A stretch of DNA of 64,000 bases from JAAYCI01 sp031549285 (GTDB lineage: Bacteria; Bacillota; Clostridia; Oscillospirales; Ruminococcaceae): positions 1-64,000 of the forward strand of contig JAVBPZ010000013.1 of assembly GCA_031549285.1 (NCBI GenBank), read 5' to 3'. The notes under the pieces are model-generated. The model had not been told where the DNA came from. It saw only the letters and a list, made by a program, of their open reading frames with translations, and ran no database searches. Below are positions 43,750 through 51,356 of the stretch, piece by piece. The stretch's first letter is position 1; every line of letters begins with the position of its first letter. A program made the translations under genes and the position numbers.

Positions 43750-43774
43750 AAAAGCCCGGCCGGGCAGGGCTTTT
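43750..43774 (+). terminator. Terminator after argG (proximal)
   Basis: AAAAGCCC (43750-43757) and GGGCTTTT (43767-43774) with a GC-rich loop, 75 bp after the stop. Confidence 0.65.
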
Positions 43775-43889
43775 GACTGTGCGGGCCGCGGGAAAGCGAA
43801 ATGTGTGGCTTTTGGGAGCCGGTTTGCCGGTGTGAACAGGGTGCAAAATGTCGGAAACCGGATAAAAACAACGAAATATCAACAAATAG

Positions 43890-43925
43890 AAATCAAGCCG
43901 TTTTTCAAAACGGCTTGATTTTTTG
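43890..43925 (+). terminator. Terminator after argG (distal)
   Basis: AAATCAAGCCGTTTT pairs with AAAACGGCTTGATTT around a 2-nt loop, with a T6 run: a strong bidirectional terminator. The remaining gene-free DNA to 44219 contains a 7-bp palindrome TGTGGAA/TTCCACA (44120-44135) and a TATAAT at 44171-44176, probably the -10 of the next gene without a good -35. Confidence 0.85.
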
Positions 43926-44219
43926 CACTTGTTCATGTATTATTAATGAGCATTCTAGGAGCATTTGCCGGGTGCCGGAGAGCCGGTAGTATGGCAAATG
44001 TTTTGCTGTCTTTTGGGTGGCGTTGCTTGTTTTGTGGCGGTAGTTCCCGTGAAACCAGCGGTACCGGCGCCAGAGGGTTTGTCCCGGGAATGGCCGAACG
44101 GGCGAACCCCGTGATGTAGTGTGGAATTTTCCACATAGTTTTATCACACAGATGCGGCATAATGATATTGTATAATAGTTTTGCCAAAGAACAGTAAAAA
44201 CAAAACAGGAGGTGTTGCC

Positions 44220-45215
44220 GTGAAAAAGCGTGTTATAACGGTTGCGTTATGCCTGTGTTTGGGTTTTTTACTGGTGACACAGCTGGCCGCGTGTTCTGTG
44301 CTGTCCTCCTCGGAGGATGGGGACTTTTCCTTTAACGGCGAGCCCAAATATACCGACCCCGAGTATGTGCGCAAGCCGCCGGCGGTCGTGATGTCGGGGT
44401 ATTCTGGTGAAAACCAACAGGCAAAAGAAGAAGACGGAAAAACCGCTGTTATTGATTTGACCAACGTGAGCAAAGGCTATGTGACGGCACAGTGCATAGC
44501 CCCGGTACGGGCGAAGTTCCGGGTGGAGTGCGCGAGCGCCGGTGGCAGCGAAAAAATTGATTTTGATATAGACAATACCGGTGTGTATGATGTGTTCCCC
44601 CTGTCGCTGGGAGACGGGTATTACACATTTTCCGTGTATACAAATATTTCTGGCGATGAATACATGAATTTTTTGACGGCGGAAGCGGACGTGGTGCTGG
44701 AAAATGAGTTTGCGCCGTTTTTGGTGCCGAACAAGATAGTGAATTATACCCCACAGTCGGATGTGGTATCCTTTTCCTGGACGCTGGCAGAACATGCCCA
44801 AAGTGACCTGGAAGTGGTGCAGCAGGTATATTACTGGATAGAAAACAATATTGCGTACGATACCGACAAGGCCAACGCGGTGCGGAACGCCAGCGGGTAT
44901 CTGCCGGATGTGGACAGGACCCTGGCCGAGAAAAAGGGTATCTGCTATGATTATGCCGCGCTGGTGGCCAGCATGCTGCGGGCGAACGGCATTCCGTGCC
45001 AGCTGGTGGTGGGGGATGTTTCGGTAGAGGGCGGAACGGTGTACCACGCCTGGAATATGATTTGGCTGGAGGACGAGGGCTGGGTGGCGGTGAAGGTGCC
45101 GTCCACGCCGGAGGAATGGCAGCGGCTGGATTTGACCTTTGCCTCCTCAAAGGATCCGAATATTGCCCAGTTCATTGGTGATGGACAAAACTATGTTTCT
45201 ATGTTTGTATATTAA
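44220..45215 (+). CDS. Transglutaminase-like (Cys-His) domain lipoprotein
   Basis: 331 residues from GTG 44220 after AGGAGGTG. A signal peptide with lipobox TQLAAC is followed by a beta-rich domain and, from about 210, a transglutaminase-like domain: GICYDYAALVASMLRANGIP (catalytic Cys), TVYHAWNMIW (catalytic His) and a following WLEDEGW segment. Such surface proteins act as cysteine proteases, cross-linkers or protein-binding modules. It lies 104 bp upstream of a pilus-like cluster in the same direction and may process or attach its products (inference). Confidence 0.85.
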   Translation: MKKRVITVALCLCLGFLLVTQLAACSVLSSSEDGDFSFNGEPKYTDPEYVRKPPAVVMSGYSGENQQAKEEDGKTAVIDLTNVSKGYVTAQCIAPVRAKFRVECASAGGSEKIDFDIDNTGVYDVFPLSLGDGYYTFSVYTNISGDEYMNFLTAEADVVLENEFAPFLVPNKIVNYTPQSDVVSFSWTLAEHAQSDLEVVQQVYYWIENNIAYDTDKANAVRNASGYLPDVDRTLAEKKGICYDYAALVASMLRANGIPCQLVVGDVSVEGGTVYHAWNMIWLEDEGWVAVKVPSTPEEWQRLDLTFASSKDPNIAQFIGDGQNYVSMFVY

Positions 45216-45319
45216 GGGACCCATGCTGCAGGTACATATATCGCTGAACCCGCGGTTGCGCAAGAGAACCATTCAGAGTCTGACGAATAGGGACGTTGCA
45301 AATTAAGGAGGGAACCGGT

Positions 45320-46366
45320 ATGCCGGAAAAGAGCACCAAGAAATTGCGTTCACATGAGCTGGCTGCATTTTTTGAAAGTATGGCCATGCTGTTGCGCGCG
45401 GGGGTACCGGCGAACGAATGCCCGGATATTATTGCCACCGATATGGAAGGCAGCAAGCTGGAAAAAGCCGCGCGCAAGGTGGCGGATATGCTGTCCGGCG
45501 GCGATGTGTTTATTTTGAGCGAGGCGATGGACAAAAGCGGCGCCTTCCCGGAGTATGCCATTGAGATGATTCGGCTGGGGGAAGAGTCTGGGCGGCTGGA
45601 GTCTACCACCGTGTCGCTGGGGCACTATTACCGCCGGCAGGATGAACTGAGCCAGAGCATCCGCAGCGCCATAAGCGGGCCGATGCTGTTGCTGGTTATT
45701 ATGGGCATTGTGCTGTTTTTCCTGATTGTGGTAGTGCTGCCGGTGTTTGAGAATACCTTTGAGTCGCTGGGGATAGCGGCCAGCGGCGGTATGGGCGGCG
45801 CGTTTTTGGCGGCGCGGATCTCCATGATAGTGGTGGGGGTGCTGCTGCTGGTGGTGCTGGCCCTGGTGGTGATGTATGTGCTGCCAAACGGGCGAGAGAA
45901 ACTGGCGGATTTGGCCCAGTCTTTCCCGCTGACCCGCCGCATTCATTATGCGATATCCGCCAGCCGGTTTACGCATGGGCTGGCCATGCTGATGGCCAGC
46001 GGCATTCCGGTGGGCGAGGCAGTGGACAAAGCCGGAGCGCTGGTGGACAACCACCGTATTCTGGAAAAGCTGCCGCAGCTGCGCGCCGAGGTGGACAAAG
46101 GCGAGGATTTGGGCAAGATGCTGGTGTCGGTGGGCGTGCTGGACGGGTTTGAGGCGAAGGTGCTGCTGTCCGCCTCCCGCGCGGGCGAAACCGAAAGCGC
46201 CATGCAGAAATTGTCGGCGATTTATTCCAGCGAGGCGGACAACGGGATTGACCGGCTGCTGGGTGCCATAGAGCCCGCGTTGGTGGGTGTTTTGAGCGTG
46301 GCGATCGGCGTGATACTGTTGTCGGTGATGTTGCCGCTGACCAGCATTATGAGCGCGATTGGCTAA
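45320..46366 (+). CDS. pilC: Type II secretion/type IV pilus platform protein (PilC/GspF family)
   Basis: 348 residues. Two GspF domains are present: LAAFFESMAMLLRAGV (N-terminal copy, about 12-27) and FTHGLAMLMASGIPVGEAV (second copy, about 216-234). Three membrane helices lie at about 115-140, 170-195 and 320-345. It is the inner-membrane platform that couples an ATPase to pilin assembly. AAGGAGG lies before the ATG. It opens a tight cluster with four small membrane proteins and a PilT ATPase. Confidence 0.93.
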   Translation: MPEKSTKKLRSHELAAFFESMAMLLRAGVPANECPDIIATDMEGSKLEKAARKVADMLSGGDVFILSEAMDKSGAFPEYAIEMIRLGEESGRLESTTVSLGHYYRRQDELSQSIRSAISGPMLLLVIMGIVLFFLIVVVLPVFENTFESLGIAASGGMGGAFLAARISMIVVGVLLLVVLALVVMYVLPNGREKLADLAQSFPLTRRIHYAISASRFTHGLAMLMASGIPVGEAVDKAGALVDNHRILEKLPQLRAEVDKGEDLGKMLVSVGVLDGFEAKVLLSASRAGETESAMQKLSAIYSSEADNGIDRLLGAIEPALVGVLSVAIGVILLSVMLPLTSIMSAIG

Positions 46367-46472
46367 GACCGTAGGCAGGCAGCGCCAGAAGCCTTGCTGA
46401 ACGGGGCCGGGAAAAATGCCGGCCCGGGGCGTTGCGCGGCGCAGGAGCACATTCCCACGAAGGGGGGAAAAC

Positions 46473-46784
46473 ATGTATACGAAAACCTCGAAGAGCTGGC
46501 TGGGGGTAGTGATTGCCCTGGTGCTATTTGTGGCGATGCTGGTGGTGCTGGTGTTTGCGACCTCCGGTTTGTCCGGCAGTGCCGCCAGCGAGGAAACCGC
46601 CGTGACCCAGCAGGCGATAGAACGGGCGGCTGTTTTGTGCTATGCCAGTGAAGGGTTTTATCCCCCCAGCCTTGCGTATATAGAAGAAAACTATGGGGTA
46701 CAAATAGACCGGGAGCGGTACTCGGTACGATATGAGGTGTTTGCCACCAATGTTATGCCGGTTATTAAGGTGGTAAAGAAATAA
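46473..46784 (+). CDS. Small single-span membrane protein of the pilus-like cluster
   Basis: 103 residues. A basic N-terminus (MYTKTSKSW), one membrane helix (about 10-31) and an extracellular domain with conserved aromatic residues (CYASEGFYPPSLAYIEENYG). The topology is pilin-like and Ala/Glu-rich just after the helix, but the class III prepilin cleavage motif (GFxxxE) is absent. AAGGGGGG precedes the ATG. Start chosen there; the longer frame lacks support. Probable minor pilin or pseudopilin, inferred from context. Confidence 0.7.
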   Translation: MYTKTSKSWLGVVIALVLFVAMLVVLVFATSGLSGSAASEETAVTQQAIERAAVLCYASEGFYPPSLAYIEENYGVQIDRERYSVRYEVFATNVMPVIKVVKK

Positions 46785-46878
46785 CGGAGCGCGGCAGTGT
46801 GGCTGGCTGCAGGGATGCAGATAGCGGCGGCCGGGATGGCTCCGGTGTGGTTTTGCCGAAAAGGAAGGCGGTGGACAG

Positions 46879-47370
46879 ATGCAGGGAAGACAAAATAAAT
46901 CTGGCGCGTTGGCCGGTATATTGTTGCCATTGGGGCTTATTTGTCTATTTGCCTTTTGTTCATTGCTGCTGGCCCTGATGGGTGGGCAGGCGTATAAATC
47001 GATACAAAACGGGGTGGATGACAGTTTTGATTCCACCGTTACGGCGAATTATCTGCGTACCAAGCTGGCCCAAAACAACCGGGCCGGCGCGATTTCGTTG
47101 CGTACAGAGGGCGACATAGAGGTGCTGGTGATTGCCAGCGGGACGGGCAATGAGCGGTATGAGACCCGCATTTATGTGCAGGACGGCCGCCTGATGGAAA
47201 ACTATGCCATGGCGAGCGCGCCGTTTTCGCCGGAGGGCGGCATGTCTATTGCCAAGGTGCGCTCCTGTAGCTTTTCCATAGAGGACGGCCTGTTTACCGC
47301 GGAGATAGAGAGCCCGGCGGGGTACAGCACCCGCACGGTGTTCCTCCTGGCACAGGGGGAGGAAACATGA
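46879..47370 (+). CDS. DUF4860-like pilin-type membrane protein
   Basis: 163 residues. N-terminal membrane helix (about 11-36), then a soluble domain with YLRTKLAQNNRAGAISLR and repeated beta segments. This resembles the DUF4860 family found next to pilC/pilT in Clostridia. No prepilin peptidase motif is visible. The stop overlaps the next start by 4 bp (ATGA), so it is co-translated with 47367-47801. Confidence 0.7.
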   Translation: MQGRQNKSGALAGILLPLGLICLFAFCSLLLALMGGQAYKSIQNGVDDSFDSTVTANYLRTKLAQNNRAGAISLRTEGDIEVLVIASGTGNERYETRIYVQDGRLMENYAMASAPFSPEGGMSIAKVRSCSFSIEDGLFTAEIESPAGYSTRTVFLLAQGEET

Positions 47371-47801
47371 AGAAACGGTACCGCAACATTGCATTTTTGA
47401 CAGAATTGCTTATCAATATTTTTGTATTTAGCATTTCCTGCGCTATTTTGGTGGGGTTATTTGGCTCGGCGGGCATTATGGCGCGCAAAACCCGGGAGAA
47501 AAGCTTTGCCGGGACCGAGACGTACGCCCTGTTGGAAATGGTGCGCGCACAAGGCGCCGAGGGCTTGGTCGGCGCCGAAGAACGCGGCGACGGCACCTTT
47601 GCCTGTTATTATGACGAAAAATGGGGCCGGACCTCGGCCGAGGGCGCGGCGTATGAGATAGAGGTAGCGATTGCGCCGGTGAAGACCGCGGGCGGAACGT
47701 TGAGCAGTGTGGTGGCTGTGTGCCACACGGTGGGTGGGGAAGAAATTTTCCGGCTGGAGACGTCGGTGTACCACCCGGAACAGGGAGGTGGTGCGGCATG
47801 A
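47367..47801 (+). CDS. Pilin-like membrane protein with degenerate prepilin motif
   Basis: 144 residues. The N-terminus IAFLTELLINIFVF resembles a prepilin helix (FTLIELL), with Glu close to the expected +5 position but no preceding Gly. A periplasmic-side domain with TYALLEMVRAQG follows. It is translationally coupled on both sides by 4-bp overlaps. A minor pseudopilin role is inferred. Confidence 0.7.
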   Translation: MKKRYRNIAFLTELLINIFVFSISCAILVGLFGSAGIMARKTREKSFAGTETYALLEMVRAQGAEGLVGAEERGDGTFACYYDEKWGRTSAEGAAYEIEVAIAPVKTAGGTLSSVVAVCHTVGGEEIFRLETSVYHPEQGGGAA

Positions 47802-48301
47802 ATGAGATTCGGTATGGCGGGCGGTTCAAGCAGCGCGCGGGCATAGGGACCGGCACCACGTCGCTGTTGGTGATCTTTACCATACTGTGCCTGGCAACGC
47901 TGGCGATTTTGAGCCTGAGTACCGCGGCATCCAGCCAGCGCATTCACCGGCGCAGCGCCGAGGCGACCATGAGCCTGGCGGTGGCCGAGGGCGCGGCGGA
48001 TGTGAAGCTGGCCGAGATAGACGGGATGCTGGCGGACCTGCAGGCGGGCACCGGCGCGGGAGAAGAAAACGCGTATTATGTGGCGGCGCTGCGTGGCGCC
48101 AGCGCGATGGGGTGCCAGATAGACAGTGGGAAAAACCAGATTACCTATTCGGTGCCGATAGACGAGAACAACGAATTGGTGACCAAAATATTGGTACTGA
48201 ACCCCACGGGAGGGGAAAGATATACCGTGCTGGAGCAGGTGGCGGTGCGGACCGGGCCGTGGGAGCCGGTGGATGAAGGCGAACTTTGGACTGGCGGGTG
48301 A
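47798..48301 (+). CDS. Pilus-assembly-like membrane protein (PilX-like topology)
   Basis: 167 residues. A basic N-terminus, one membrane helix (about 21-44: TTSLLVIFTILCLATLAI), then SQRIHRRSAEATMSLAVAEGAAD, the heptad-like helix typical of PilX-type minor pilins, and a small C-terminal domain. It is coupled to the upstream gene by ATGA. No GFxxxE motif. Function inferred from cluster. Confidence 0.65.
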   Translation: MNEIRYGGRFKQRAGIGTGTTSLLVIFTILCLATLAILSLSTAASSQRIHRRSAEATMSLAVAEGAADVKLAEIDGMLADLQAGTGAGEENAYYVAALRGASAMGCQIDSGKNQITYSVPIDENNELVTKILVLNPTGGERYTVLEQVAVRTGPWEPVDEGELWTGG

Positions 48302-48308
48302 AAACAGT

Positions 48309-49370
48309 ATGGATTTAAAGGCACTGTTGAGAGAAGCGACCGATGCGGGCGCGTCGGATATGTTCTTTATTGCGGGGTTTCCGCCGGCCTACCGGAAGGA
48401 CTCGCAGGTGACACGGGCCAGCGAGGAGCCGCTGACGGTGCCGGACGTGGAACAGCTTGTACGGGAAATATACAGCTATACCAACGACCGGCCGATAGAG
48501 CACCTGCTGGGCGAGGGCGATGACGATTTTTCGTTCTCGGTACCGGGGGTGGGGCGGTTCCGCGCGAACACGTTTCGCCAGCGAGGCAGCCTGGCCGCGG
48601 TGGTGCGGGTGGTTATGTTTACCCTGCCGGACCCCAACACCCTGCGTATCCCGCCGGTGGTAATGGAGATGGGGGATTTTACCAAGGGGCTGGTGCTGAT
48701 TACCGGGCCGGCCGGCAGCGGTAAATCTACCACGTTGGCGTGTTTGGTAGACAAGATAAACAACGAACGAGCGTCACATATTGTGACGATGGAAGACCCC
48801 ATAGAGTATATTCACCGGCACAAGCACAGCATAGTGAGCCAGCGCGAGATTAACGGCGATACCAAGGACTATGCCAGTGCGCTCCGGGCGGTGCTGCGAC
48901 AGAGCCCGGACGTGATTTTGGTGGGGGAAATGCGCGATTTCGAGACCATTGAGATTGCGGTGACCGCGGCGGAGACCGGGCAGTTGGTGCTGTCCACGCT
49001 GCATACCACCGGCGCGGCCAATACCATAGACCGTATTTTGGATATTTTCCCGCCCAGCCAGCAGCACCAGATACGCATACAGCTGTCCATGGTGTTGCGC
49101 GCCGTGGTTAGCCAGCAGCTGATTCCGTCGGTGGACGGCTCGCTGGTGCCGGCGTTTGAGATTATGCTGCTGACACCGGCGATTCGGAATATGATTCGCG
49201 AAAGCAAGGTGCACCAGATTGATTCCGCGATATTTGCGGGGGCGGCCATGGGGATGGTGACCATGGACCAAAGCGTGTATACACTGTTTAAAGAAGGGCG
49301 TATTAGCGCGGACGCGGCGCTGCAGTACAGCGTGAACCTGGAAGAAATGAAGAAGAAGGTTTGCACCTAA
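48309..49370 (+). CDS. pilT: PilT-family pilus ATPase
   Basis: 353 residues from ATG 48309 (an in-frame ATG at 48273 overlaps the preceding gene and is the alternative). N-terminal PAS-like domain with DLKALLREATDAGASDMFF. Walker A is GPAGSGKST (about 138-146), the Asp box TMEDPIEY, Walker B PDVILVGEMRD and the His box STLHT. The set matches PilT/PilU hexameric ATPases. It is the only ATPase in the cluster, so it may power both assembly and retraction, or a PilB lies elsewhere. Confidence 0.93.
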   Translation: MDLKALLREATDAGASDMFFIAGFPPAYRKDSQVTRASEEPLTVPDVEQLVREIYSYTNDRPIEHLLGEGDDDFSFSVPGVGRFRANTFRQRGSLAAVVRVVMFTLPDPNTLRIPPVVMEMGDFTKGLVLITGPAGSGKSTTLACLVDKINNERASHIVTMEDPIEYIHRHKHSIVSQREINGDTKDYASALRAVLRQSPDVILVGEMRDFETIEIAVTAAETGQLVLSTLHTTGAANTIDRILDIFPPSQQHQIRIQLSMVLRAVVSQQLIPSVDGSLVPAFEIMLLTPAIRNMIRESKVHQIDSAIFAGAAMGMVTMDQSVYTLFKEGRISADAALQYSVNLEEMKKKVCT

Positions 49371-49701
49371 ATGGGGTGGAGCCGGGCGTTTGTTTGATGC
49401 GCATACGAGGATGAAACCGGGCTGGTTGCAGCCGGCAGGGGTAGCGTTTTCCGGGCGGAACGGACAGGGTTGGGTGAACAGCCATTAACTTTTGGATACG
49501 GTACCGTTTAGGCGGGGCATGGCCTGAACGTAGTGAAGGAAAAGAACCTGGGCAATGGGTGGAAACCGGAAAAGTGGGCAGGGATCACTTTTTCGTGCCG
49601 TTCACACGTTACCCGGGTATTGGCCGTGCAAGATGTGTTTATAAATTTGCGCTTTAGCGGCGGGATATCTGCCGAAGCTATGAAGGGAATGGGGGCTACC
49701 A
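49371..49701 (+). other. Gap between pilT and the BTAD regulator without a gene
   Basis: No coding frame is convincing. A TTGGCC (49620-49625) and TATAAA (49640-49645) are only 14 bp apart, so they form a poor promoter. An AAGGGAATGGGGG purine tract (49683-49695) is the likely ribosome binding site of the next gene. Confidence 0.4.
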
Positions 49702-50904
49702 TTGATCCAGCGCATACGTGTGGAGCTGCTGGGCGGGCTGTCGGTATGGGCCGACGACGTTCCGGTGGTGGCCGGGGCCTCGAAAATTAATAAACCGTGG
49801 CAGCTGTTCTGTTTTTTGGTTTTAAACAGGGCCCGGCCCTCTGTGCCCACCCGGCTGATTACCGTACTGTGGCCGGAGGAAAACCTGAGCGACCCGGGCA
49901 ACGTGCTGAAGAACACTATTTATGCGCTGCGGCGGGAATTTAAAAATGTGGACGACACAAACGAGAGTCCCATTTTGTTTGAAAACGGGGCGTATATCTG
50001 TAACCCGAACATAGTGTTTGAGGTGGATGTGGATGCGTTTGAGGAGGCATGCCGCCAGGCGTTTGAGGCGGACGGCGGCGCGCGGCTGCAGATGCTGCAA
50101 CGGGCGGCGGCGCTGTATAAGGGCGAACTGTTGCCGCAGCTGGGGGACGAAATATGGGTGATGCCGCTGGCGTTGTATTACAAAAAGCGGTTTTCTGAGT
50201 GTATGAGCAGCCTGTGCTCGGCGCTGTACAGCAGCAAGCAATACAGTGAACTGCTGGCCGCGGCCACCGAGGCAAACAAGGTGGACATGACCGAAGAAGA
50301 ATACTATATGTATATATTCAGGGCATTATACGAACTGGGCATGTACCGGGTGATTGTGCCGAACTACCAAAAGACCCAGCGCATTTTTACCGAAGAGCTG
50401 GGCATACCCATGAATCAGGAAATAAAGATGATTTACGAGGCCGCCAGTGAAAAGGTGGATGTGATAGAACAGGATATCATGATTATCAAGGATGATTTGC
50501 GCGACGCGGTGCAAGGGGGCGTGAGCGCAAAAGGGCCGATGTACTGTACCTATGACGTGTTTAAGTATTTGTACCAAATGCTGTCCCGGTCCTCGGAGCG
50601 CAGCGGAAGCCATATTATCATTATTTTGGTGACGCTGGGCGGGGAAGAGGGGGAACATGTGCCGGCGAAGGTGCTGTCCACCGCCATGAACCGCGTGAAG
50701 GCCCGCCTGATGGACGGCCTGCTGCGCCGCAGCGATACGGTGGCGCGGTATTCCAAAAGCCAGTATATTATTATGCTGAGCATAGAGTATGCGCGCAACA
50801 CCCAGACGGTGATAGAGCGGATACGCAAACGGTGCGAGCCGCTGCTGGAGGCGGATGGCGTGAAGATGCTGATATCTACCGCGGATATTGAGCCGAAGGG
50901 ATAG
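49702..50904 (+). CDS. BTAD-domain regulator with degenerate GGDEF-like C-terminus
   Basis: 400 residues from a TTG start. An OmpR-type winged helix with KINKPWQLFCFLVLNRARPSV and DPGNVLKNTIYALRREFK (about 28-90) and a TPR-like bacterial transcriptional activation domain (about 95-245) give the SARP/BTAD architecture. Residues about 290-395 look like a GGDEF fold: LLRRSDTVARYSKSQYIIML aligns with the LR.sD.vaRyGGDEFvvll pattern, but GGDEF is replaced by SKSQY, so no cyclase activity is expected. It probably controls the pilus-like cluster upstream (inference from position). Confidence 0.8.
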   Translation: MIQRIRVELLGGLSVWADDVPVVAGASKINKPWQLFCFLVLNRARPSVPTRLITVLWPEENLSDPGNVLKNTIYALRREFKNVDDTNESPILFENGAYICNPNIVFEVDVDAFEEACRQAFEADGGARLQMLQRAAALYKGELLPQLGDEIWVMPLALYYKKRFSECMSSLCSALYSSKQYSELLAAATEANKVDMTEEEYYMYIFRALYELGMYRVIVPNYQKTQRIFTEELGIPMNQEIKMIYEAASEKVDVIEQDIMIIKDDLRDAVQGGVSAKGPMYCTYDVFKYLYQMLSRSSERSGSHIIIILVTLGGEEGEHVPAKVLSTAMNRVKARLMDGLLRRSDTVARYSKSQYIIMLSIEYARNTQTVIERIRKRCEPLLEADGVKMLISTADIEPKG

Positions 50905-51006
50905 GGCGTTTTGCTGGGTTCTTTTTGGCAGAACCGAGCCGCACTGGTGGGGGTTGGGCGCAAGAAGCGAAAAGGGAAGCAGACGCCCCCAAAGTATGAA
51001 ACAAGA

Positions 51007-51043
51007 AAATATCCCGGCTGCCGAAAAGGCAACCGGGATATTT
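51007..51043 (+). terminator. Terminator after the BTAD regulator gene
   Basis: AAATATCCCGG.TGCC (51007-51022) pairs with GGCA.CCGGGATATTT (51028-51043) around a GAAAA-type loop. The stem is symmetrical with A/T ends. Confidence 0.75.
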
Positions 51044-51049
51044 ATGGTT

Positions 51050-51308
51050 TGTGCTTTAGCACGAGAACACCACCGGCTATGCCGGTGGTTGGACTGTCTT
51101 TTGCTTTAGCTGTAAGGCCCTTGCCCTTAATGTTAGTAAGGCGGTTGAGAGTCATCAGTGGGCTAGAAAAGAACAGTTTTGCCGTTTTAACGGCGGCGGT
51201 GCATGAAGTGCAAGAGGCATGACCTTTTCAGTGCGCCCTCAGGCGCAAGCTGGTACCAGCGCCTTCTAGGCGCTGAACAAGCCACCCGCTCAGCGGGTGG
51301 TCCTGACG
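51050..51308. mobile_element. Hairpin-rich relic resembling a non-autonomous IS200/IS605 element
   Basis: Boundaries are approximate. The left side has the hairpin ACCACCGGC-TAT-GCCGGTGGT (51069-51089) and the right side CCACCCGC-TCA-GCGGGTGG (51282-51300), like the subterminal hairpins of IS200/IS605 elements. Between them lie GCCGTT/AACGGC (51181-51194), GCGCC/GGCGC (51233-51246), GCTGGTACCAGC (51249-51260) and AGCGCC/GGCGCT (51259-51275). There is no transposase frame and no obvious terminal inverted repeats, as expected for that family. It ends 49 bp from the stop codon of the permuted oppA. Confidence 0.45.
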
Positions 51309-51356
51309 TGTCTGTATGGGAAAAAGCAGCAGGTGAAAGGCGCGGGCAACAGGCGG

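Noticed and set aside
44120..44135. TTTTCCACA (a perfect DnaA box) within a TGTGGAA/TTCCACA palindrome
   Set aside because: It is a single site in a promoter region; chance occurrence or another regulator is as likely.
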